Assembly: GCA_035772405.1 (NCBI GenBank)
Contig: JAYKKM010000506.1
Span: forward strand, 1,502,501-1,566,500
Source: Chrysogorgia sp. JL179-B06
Lineage: Eukaryota > Cnidaria > Anthozoa > Scleralcyonacea > Chrysogorgiidae
DNA length: 64,000 nucleotides
Direction: 5' to 3'
The first letter of the stretch is position 1; the number at the start of each line of letters is the position of its first letter. The position numbers and the translations under genes are program-made. Under the pieces are notes generated by a model, which ran no database searches, was not told the DNA's origin, and worked only from the letters and a program-made list of their open reading frames with translations. Positions 34,101 through 44,822 of the stretch are shown piece by piece.

Positions 34101-37100
34101 CCGACCCCAAAACAACAAAGGTCCTAACCCTCCCACAAAGCTATAGAATATTATTCTTTTAAAGTTAAATGATCTATTTACAACATAGATACAGCTTATC
34201 CTGGTAGCTAACTTAGTTCTCTTTGAAAGCGGGTAATCGAACATTCCCAAAAATATAATTTTCGTATTACGGATACCATCTTGTAAACGAACTTTCGGCT
34301 GTCTTCGACGAACGTTTTCTTGAGAAATAATCAACTCCCAAAGCCACAATATATATTAAAACAAAGGTAAATTATCTGTTTACAATATGCGTACAGCTTA
34401 TCCGGCGAGCGAACGTAATTTTCTTAAAAAGAGCGGATAATCGAACATATCGTAACGTGTTACGTATCCGCATCCAGTGGGCTGGTACGAGGGCAATGTA
34501 TTTGCTCGTTAGCGCAACGTATATGCTCGTTAGGGCAACGTATTTGCTCTTCCCAGTCCCGTCCGTTATGACCTTATATGGAATACGTACTATAAGTCCA
34601 TATGGTACGCCTGTACGTCCTGTATGATTTAAATTTTCATTTGAATATTTATAATGTAATATGTGATCGATTTATAATAATGCATATGGATGAAGACTCA
34701 GATTCATGGTCAGATGACTCGGACTCAGCAACTAGTACACTGGGTTTGCAACCAGGGCCCTAATTAGTACCCGGTCCTATTTAAGCCATGCGCTTCCCGG
34801 GACCACTAGATTAAGAAATTTGGCTATTTTGAGAGATATCTGCAAGGAAATTACAAGGAAATTTGGTGATTTTTGCAAGGAAATTTACTAAAAAAAAAGG
34901 AAATTTAAGGATCGTAAAAGGAAATTTCACTTGCAACTTGTGGAAGCACTGCAAGGGTCGGGCATTTGTAGTTGTTAATGCTCCCAGGAGGCGGGCATTT
35001 GGTGTAAGCAAAACTCGTTGTGGTGGGGCATTTGATCTCTAGTTGGACTTGAAAGGTAGGGCATTGTAACAACGTTTTCGGCATGGGGTGGGGAATTTGA
35101 TCATCGAAACATCCAAAAAGTCAAATGCCCGGGGAGGGGGATGTTACACCTTCGAATTGATCGGTGCATAATAAAGCTACACAGCATGTTTTGTTCATGT
35201 TTATACTCACATAAAAATCAGCCGTAACAAATCCTGTGTTTTGGACAATAACTGTCGCTCTTCCATTGCGAGACTGGGCTTCAAATTGTTCGGCGTATGC
35301 TTTCACAATTACTCCAGTCGCTCTATATTGAAATGAAATGAAAGGTGGTGAACAATATAGCTCATATATTTAGTAAATTCAGGGCCGGCGATAGCGGGCA
35401 GGGGGGACAAAATACCCTGGTACGTTGCCCGTCGCCATGTTTTTTGAGAAAATGTTTTCGGAGAAAAGGAGTTTAGAGATTTATTTAAAAGAATTTGAAT
35501 GATTTGCAAGAAAATATATCTAAATGCCGCTGTTGTTCTATAAACTATATCTAAGAGCATTTTCGCATGATTAGGACGGCGTCAACTTCTGGAGAACTGC
35601 GGCTTAATACGCACTATTTTTCATGCACGTGCACTACAATCGTTTTAGAAAGATTAACAAAACAACATATATAGCTCATAAAAACGTACGGAAAACGTCA
35701 TATCCAAATCTTCGAATAGGTGTTTTATCGTATTTAGTTTCCATTTAGTACGTTCAGTAAACCTGTGACGCTGTAACTGTGTGTGCTATTTTCAAAATAG
35801 GTAAACATTGACAATAATTATAATTATATAAACGCCAAAAAGGACAATGCTAACAATTATCTTGTGGCATAATTCCACCAAATTACCTGAGCACCTGCTG
35901 AGCACCTGCTGAGCACCTGCTGAGCACCTGCTGAGCACCTGCTGAGCACCTGCTGAGCACCTGCTGAGCACCTGCTGAGCACCTGCTGAGCACCTGCTGA
36001 GCACCTGCTGAGCACCTGCTGAGCACCTGCTGAGCACCTGCTGAGCACCTGCTGAGCACCTGCTGAGCACCTGCTGAGCACCTGCTGAGCACCTGCTGAG
36101 CACCTGCTGAGCACCTGCTGAGCACCTGCTGAGCACCTGCTGAGCACCTGCTGAGCACCTGCTGAGCACCTGCTGAGCACCTGCTGAGCACCTGCTGAGC
36201 ACCTGCTGAGCACCTGCTGAGCACCTGCTGAGCACCTGCTGAGCACCTGCTGAGCACCTGCTGAGCACCTGCTGAGCACCTGCTGAGCACCTGCTGAGCA
36301 CCTGCTGAGCACCTGCTGAGCACCTGCTGAGCACCTGCTGAGCACCTGCTGAGCACCTGCTGAGCACCTGCTGAGCACCTGCTGAGCACCTGCTGAGCAC
36401 CTGCTGAGCACCTGCTGAGCACCTGCTGAGCACCTGCTGAGCACCTGCTGAGCACCTGCTGAGCACCTGCTGAGCACCTGCTGAGCACCTGCTGAGCACC
36501 TGCTGAGCACCTGCTGAGCACCTGCTGAGCACCTGCTGAGCACCTGCTGAGCACCTGCTGAGCACCTGCTGAGCACCTGCTGAGCACCTGCTGAGCACCT
36601 GCTGAGCACCTGCTGAGCACCTGCTGAGCACCTGCTGAGCACCTGCTGAGCACCTGCTGAGCACCTGCTCAGCACCTGCTCAGCACCTGCTCAGCACCTG
36701 CTCAGCACCTGCTCAGCACCTGCTCAGCACCTGCTCAGCACCTGCTCAGCACCTGCTCAGCACCTGCTCAGCACCTGCTCAGCACCTGCTCAGCACCTGC
36801 TCAGCACCTGCTCAGCACCTGCTCAGCACCTGCTCAGCACCTGCTCAGCACCTGCTCAGCACCTGCTCAGCACCTGCTCAGCACCTGCTCAGCACCTGCT
36901 CAGCACCTGCTCAGCACCTGCTCAGCACCTGCTCAGCACCTGCTCAGCACCTGCTCAGCACCTGCTCAGCACCTGCTCAGCACCTGCTCAGCACCTGCTC
37001 AGCACCTGCTCAGCACCTGCTCAGCACCTGCTCAGCACCTGCTCAGCACCTGCTCAGCACCTGCTCAGCACCTGCTCAGCACCTGCTCAGCACCTGCTCA

Positions 37101-40100
37101 GCACCTGCTCAGCACCTGCTCAGCACCTGCTCAGCACCTGCTCAGCACCTGCTCAGCACCTGCTCAGCACCTGCTCAGCACCTGCTCAGCACCTGCTCAG
37201 CACCTGCTCAGCACCTGCTCAGCACCTGCTCAGCACCTGCTCAGCACCTGCTCAGCACCTGCTCAGCACCTGCTCAGCACCTGCTCAGCACCTGCTCAGC
37301 ACCTGCTCAGCACCTGCTCAGCACCTGCTCAGCACCTGCTCAGCACCTGCTCAGCACCTGCTCAGCACCTGCTCAGCACCTGCTCAGCACCTGCTCAGCA
37401 CCTGCTCAGCACCTGCTCAGCACCTGCTCAGCACCTGCTCAGCACCTGCTCAGCACCTGCTCAGCACCTGCTCAGCACCTGCTCAGCTTTATAGAAATAT
37501 ATCTTAAAAATGACGAGAGACACTGTTAAAAAATGGGATTTCAGAACTTTATATTTTGCTCAAAAGTGCCCTCGAAATGCAGAAAATGCTGTTTTAGAGA
37601 CCCAAAATTCTAAATTTTTCCAGGGAACCCCCTAGAAATGTGTCGTCACTTAGGACTGAGCTTGGAACCCCCCTTTCCAAAATCCTGGATCCGGCACTTA
37701 ATAAGACTATTAGAAAACATTGTGGTTCAAAGATTTCGAAATGACAAAGCTAATTTTATCCGAATAAAATTAATTTTCATAAATTACACACAATTTGGAC
37801 TCAGCGCCGCCTTTTTGCGCGCCCACGATCGTCTGTCCGTCAGGTACTAGGTTTGAGTCGTCTTCTGGACGATCCTTTTATTCGTATTAAGGTTAGTATT
37901 AGAAAATCCATTAGGCGGGGGTTAGGGTTAGGATCTAAGTTGTTTTGGGGTTAGCAGTTCCATTATGTATTTCATCATACAGGCATGTCCGATCGTAACA
38001 AAAGGGCGGAGGAAACTGAAAACGGAGGGGAATGCCCCCCAAGAGCCTGCATTCCGTTTTCCGTTTCCTCCGCCCTCTCGCCCCAATCAAAACCGCCCCT
38101 CCCCCCCCCCCGATAGCCTGCATTGTAGGCTATTCGTCCAACCACTGGCGGATACATAAAAGATCATCCAGAGGACGACTCAAACCTAGTACCTCACGGT
38201 CACCTAGCGACATTCTGACCTACCTGTTATATATAAGCAGTAAATCGTCTGCGCTAATTTCTAAATAAACCAACACGGAGTGCGTCTCTTCCGATTCAAA
38301 TTCCACGACACGGTCCGTAGTCCCTGGCCGTTTCTTCAATCCCGTGATTTTTCCATATGATTCAGGAAAATACTCCGTTTGTTCTCCTCTGTCGCGTCTT
38401 AACTAAATATTGAGAATATGGACTGAAATGGCAAAGGTTACGATACAAGTATTGGTTCGTCCTTGTAACATATCTACTACTTAGACTACTCAGGTAGACT
38501 AGTGATATGCTTTAACTATTGAGCTACATGGACTTAGATGACAGAGCAAAGGTTACGATAAGTACTGGTTCGTAATGTGACATACGTACTAATTAGGTAG
38601 ACTAGTGAGATGTTCTAACTATTGAGCTACATGGACTTAGATGACAGAGCAAATGCATAATAAGTACTGGTTCATAATGTGACATACGTACTACTTAGAT
38701 AGACTAGTGAGATGCTCTAACTATTGAGCTACATGAAGTAAGATGACAGAGCAAAGGTTACGATAAGTACTTGTTCGTAATGTGACATACGTACTTCTTA
38801 AGGTAGACTAGTGAGATGCTCTAACCATTGAGCTACATGAAGTAAGATGACAGAGCAAAGGTTATGATAAGTACTGGTTCGTAATGTGACATACGTACTA
38901 CTTCGGTAGACTAGTGAGATGCTCTAACTATTGAGCTACATGGACTAAGATGACAAAACCATCAACTATGTTAAAGTGAAATTGTGTAATTATATTTATT
39001 TGATTATTTAAATATTTCTTAAACACCTCCTAACCTGATCTGCTTCAAAAAAATCTTTTATCTGATTTCTAAGGCATCTGAATGTAAGAATATATGTTAA
39101 AATCAAATTTAGATACATCGCTTACAAATAATTCACTTTGCTCGTGCAACTACTTTTGTATGAAATTAATTTATAAATGTTTTCCTTTAACAAGCTTTCA
39201 CATGCAACAAAAATTAAGTTTGACTAATATGAAACAACTCGTAAAATGATGGAGTAACACCTTTTACAACTTTTCCATATTTTACTTCGTTTTTGAAATA
39301 TTTTAGTTTGTTTGATATGTGAATGATATGGTCTCTGACGTCAGGTGTACGGTAGAGAATTTTCACGCATTAAAATAAATTTACTTGAAAATGTGCGTAT
39401 AATAACTCCTCATGATAATGAACGTTGTAAACTTAGCAATCACTGAGATATAAGACATTTTTTAATGAGTGAAAATTCTCTACCCAACACCTGACGTCAG
39501 AGACCATCTCATTTACATATCAAACAAACTGTAATATTTCAAAAACGAAGTAAAATACGGAAAAGTTATAAAAGGTGTTACTCTATCATTTTACGAGTTC
39601 TTTCATATTAGACAAACTTAATTTTTGTTGCCAATGTCTTTAAAGTGGCACTACGATTTTAATTCACCATCGTTTTTTAGATTTTTTTTAGCAAAGAATA
39701 GTATTTCATTTTTAGCATAGAATAGTATAACATAGAGAAGTGATCATCGATGCAAAAAAACTAAAAAAATGGTATTTTGAAGTAAGTATTTTGAGCTCTG
39801 AGATCACTACCATTTAGTTCCAAGTGAGCCCGCAATTTGAAAAGGTAATATTGTTTGTGACGTCAGATTCTCAATGCTACGCCTGAATTTCAGTCGAGGT
39901 TACTTGTTTTCTTGTTTTCTTCGAGAAGTAGATGAAATGTCCAGCCTTTCAGACGAAAAATTTGAAAACAAATACCTTGATCACTATTGATTTACTTAAA
40001 GAATTAGCGATGTGGAGTCTTTGCGTTGACAATCTGATGTCACCTACGCTGGTCAGGAACATGATCAATTAATGGCGGACGTAACAACTCCAGATCCGGA

Positions 40101-43100
40101 GTCGGAAAAATAATACTTGCCATCGTCGAATCGCAAAACGGTTTCGACCGAGTAATATTTAGCAGCTCTGCTTTATAAATACGTCAAAATATCGATAGGT
40201 AAAATTTTGATCGTAGTACCACTTTAACTCTTTCCTGTCCGGCTGAAAAACATCCAAAATTGAACTACCTCTTTGTTCTATTGATATCTCGGGAAATATC
40301 TATAACTGTTGCGAAACCTATACCTTTTCTGAAAGCCCAATAAACCGGCTGTTACCAATGCTTTTGAATTTTCCGAACAAGACACATCATGATAATATAA
40401 ATTAGCATTAATTATCATAAATCAGGTTGAAAAACGTCCATTTTTATAGAAAAGGCCATCTTGCACGCCCGCGTAGCATCATGAAAATTCAAAATGCCAC
40501 CAATTGCAGAGTTGTTTATGAAATTAAATCAAACTTGGCGTGTGAGTGGAACTCATGTGCCTGGCGCTTGTCGAATTTCAATTTTTAATCTTGCGTTACG
40601 GTGTGCCGTATTTTTCGATTGACGCATTCGGGGGTCTTCTATGACCCCTTTTGACTGGGCCGGACAGGAAAGAGTTAAGAAATGCTTCGTATTTAGAATT
40701 AGTGTATATGGTCAGAATTTGACGAAGATATTGGATTGATTAACTATGACTGCATTCAGACAACTTACGTTCCTTGTTTTTGATAACAACCATAATCCAT
40801 TTTACTTTGAATCGTACTTTGTTGAGTGAACGCCTGAAGCGACACTCCAATAATATCACATTCGTTAGAATTGTTGAATAAGACATATCTATTCGGGATG
40901 ATGAGGTAGTCTGCGTATCCATTCTGACAACAAACAACAACGAACGCTTAGGTAATAATAATAATATTAATAATTTATTTATTTTTTTTTTTTAATAATA
41001 ATATAAAAATAATATAATAATTAATATAATAATATAATATAATAATAATAATTTTTTATTTTATTTTATAATAATAATAACAATAATAATAATATTTTTC
41101 TCTCTGAACTAGAACTATTACATCAGCTTAGTTAAAATTCTAATTAGTACATTCGTTACACATTATTATGTTAATATAAATTAGCTAAAGCATTAATTAT
41201 CATAAATTATCAAATAATTTATGCCCGCGTAGCATCATGAAAATTCAAAATGCCACCAATCGCAGAGTTTTTTATGAAATCAAATCAAACTTGGCGTGTG
41301 AGTGGTCGCATGTGGCTGGCGCTTGTCGAGTTTCAATTTTTAATCTTGCGTTACCGTGTGCCGTGTTTTTTTTATTCATGACTTCAGCAGTCTTGTACGA
41401 CAGATTTTGACTGGGCCAGACAGGAAAAATTTAGTTTTTAATTATTGTACTATAACATACACCAAAATGTTGTTGTAGTTCTTTATCGTTTGCACAATAC
41501 TGTACCGTAGTACATTTAGATCACAAAATCCAGGCTCAGTACATTTAGTACTGCATCGCGACAATATTGTACATTTCAGATAAGTTTAAAATACGAGCAG
41601 CTGTGTTTTATCATGTTTAAAACATAAGGCGATAGCCGAGTGTTTTAGACCGGATAAAACACTGCTGTGATTCGCTTCAAAAACCACTGCATCTAAATAA
41701 CATATTTACCAACTATTTCAGTGATGCAAGCTATTTTCGCCGAGAAAATCGAAGGAAAAGTTTATGTAAAAGAAGACAGTCAAGACACGGTACAGTCATG
41801 ATTTTCCTTTGTTTTTCTCATGAATTCGTAATGAGTTTTTATAAATGAGTTCTTATAAATGCGTTTTTGAAGGGTCGTACTAAATATTGTCTCACCTTCA
41901 CTTGTGGATGGGTTCTCCTATCAAATTTCAATTTAATGGGATTTGGTATCATGAAAAATTTTCCTTCCAGATTGGGCGCCTCTCTTCCTCCGCTAAACTG
42001 CCCAATGTATTTTGCTATAATCTGTAAAATTTACCAATGAACTCAGCTGGATTATATGTATACAGTTCATGTTAGTGGGTGGGTGAGTGAGTGAGTGAGT
42101 GAGTGGGTGGGTGTACGGCTGGTACAGTGCTACTCAGAATTAACCTAACGAGAAATGCGTTCCGAACGCGACCGGAACGCGTTCCATTCTCGTTCCGAAC
42201 GCGTTCGTAACGAGGTTGGAACGCGTTCCGAACGATATACTTCTGTTTTAATCTCGTCTAGTGAACATATACCATAACCAGTCCAGTATAGTAATCAAAT
42301 GATCAAGTTAAATCCGTTTAGCAGTTTAACCTACGAACCTACACCAACCTTTTAAAGTTTTTTTATTTCTATTTCTACACTGTTTACGCAGCACTTTTAA
42401 CTCACTATTCAACATATCGTTTAAATTATTTCCGCTCACCCGTCCGTGCTTGCCGACGCCTCCGGATTTTGTGGGACTAAGTTCGATCTGTCCTCCATCC
42501 ACCCAGTCGATGATCGTTTGATTGCCAACTTCTCTTTTCACTTGATCGTAAGCTTTCACCCAAATCGTGAAATCAAATGTAAAAACACCAATATCGTGAA
42601 CGTCGTACCTAATTCATAATGCAATATAGACACAGTTATTTTCGAAATTTCAAAGACAGTCTGTGTGTGGTATATGTGGGTAAAACTCTTTCGTTTGGTA
42701 ATCATAATCCATACGTACTGTTTTGAAGATAACCTAATCGCATTTGAAAAATTAATTTTACTTTATTTCGGTGACGTCATGATGACGTCATCATGACGAA
42801 TTAATTTTACTTTATTTCGGTGACGTCATGATGACGTCATCGTGACGTCACCGAAATAAAGTAAAATTATTTTTTCACATGCGATTGAATCGGACTGTTA
42901 TCTTCAAAAAAGTACGTATGGATTTTAAGAATTTTTAAAAAGTATCGAATTTTTAAGGTGAGTAAACACAATAAAATATTGATAACTTCATTTTTGTTTC
43001 ATTTATCAACAAATCCATACGTACTTTTTTGTAGAAAGTAATTTAGGTTTACACGACACTCAGAAATGTAGCATAATGTCAAAAATGAGGAAAATTATCG

Positions 43101-44780
43101 AGTTTTTATGTTTGTCGATTACGTCGTGTGACGTCATCGAATTACGGAAAATATCTTGTTTATACCTTGAATTTATTTTCCACTCACGAAATATATTGGG
43201 CGCTAATTAATGACCTGTCCTTGAACACCCTTAACTCTTTCCTGACCGGCCCAGTCAAAACGGTCTCAGAAGACCCGCAAAGTCGTCAATCGAAAAACAC
43301 GGCACACGGTAACGCAAGATTAAAAATTGAAATTCGACAAGCGCCAGGAGCATGAGATCCACGCACACGCCAAGTTTGATTTGATTTCATAAACAACTCT
43401 GCGATTGGTGGCATTTTGAGTTTTCAAGATGATACGCGGGCGTGCAAGATGGCCTTTTCTAGAAATATGTAAATTTTTCAACCTGATTTATGATAATTAA
43501 TGCTAATTTATATTAACATAATGTGTTTTGTTTGGGAAATTTAAAAGTACAAGTAAAAGCCGGTTTATTGGGCTTTCAGAAAATGTATAGCTTTCGCAAC
43601 AGTTATGGTTATTTCAAGAGATATCAATAGAACAAAGAGGTGGTTCAATTTTGGATGTTTTCAGCCTGTCAGGAAAGAGTTAAGTCGATCTTCAGATAGC
43701 ATGATTTCAACTCACCAAAGACGATCAAAAGTCATGCAGTGCAACGAAGCTTCGTATGTATCGCAATCTATCCGACCACGGAAATAGTTTTTCGCTTGGT
43801 CTTCAGCACCGAACGAAATCAATCTCTGACCTTGATTGGTTCCAATTCCTTCTATTCTGCATCGACAACAAAATCCCTATTTGAAAAGAAATGGGAAGGG
43901 AGAAAAAGCAACCTCGTACCCACGGCATTTTGCCTCCACGGCGGAAGGTCGTCAAAAATGGCCCTGGGATCGGCTAAAACTCAATTAATTCAGCCGAGTA
44001 TAATTTATTCATCTAAATCTGAATGCTGTCTTCAAATTTTACAGCAAAGTAGAAGTGATAGCCTTCGCTAAATTGGATATATGCTTCTTCATACCTTTTG
44101 TAAGAGATAACCATGGATGTATGGTGGATTATTAAGTTTGTTAGCTGACTTATTAAACTTAGATTTATTAAAATTAGACTTATTAAAATTACAAAAACGA
44201 GCCGCTAGACTAATACTTGATAAAAAACATGATGCTCCTTCTATTCAATTATTCCGCCAATTGAGATGGATTCCTATACATAATCTTATTAAAATGAGAA
44301 AAATCTTGCTGGTGTTTAACAGTTTGAAAACGCCACCTACCCACCCACCTACGCATCCACCTACCCTGACGTTTCGACGGCCTAAGCGGCGGTCATTTTC
44401 AGAGTCAGGTAAAGCGTGTTTGTCAGGGTTTGCCAATATATACGTCTGGTTCATTACGTTCGTTTGTTTGTGTCATAATTAGCGTGAGTGGGTGTCGCGT
44501 TATGAGTTAAGCGTGGGCCAATATTGTTTGCCATGCAGCGTTAAGCGTGGGTATATTGTTTGTTGGTAGGTCTATTGTTTGTTGGTGTGTGCGAAGAAGT
44601 CTTTTGTATGGTGTCGGTAATTGTTGTGATCTGTTAAGTGGTTTATGTTCAAACTTTCTAATGTATGTCGCTATTTGTAGTTTGTGTTAAAGGCGATACA
44701 TTCAGCCGAGTCCCAGTCAATATCGTGTTTTGTTTGTACGTGGTGTTCAGCTATGTGATTAGTCCTGTCCCCGTTTCTAG

Positions 44781-44822
<42 letters not shown>

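Larger units (their letters stand above)
28888..35210 (-). other. HAP2-B intron 9 (6.3 kb) packed with mobile elements
   Basis: Holds a poly-C run (about 29399), a roughly 175-bp tandem duplication (about 29925-30000 and 30100-30190), LINE and MITE copies listed separately, and a hairpin at 30663-30740. No coding exon recognised. Confidence 0.7.

Noticed and set aside
35792..36675. Three overlapping minus frames of LSRCSAGAQQV repeats
   Set aside because: The 11-bp unit is not a multiple of three and lacks minus-strand stops, so the same peptide appears in every frame. No start context or splice evidence.
35887..37487. CRISPR-like array
   Set aside because: Direct repeats are contiguous with no spacers, and the genome is eukaryotic.
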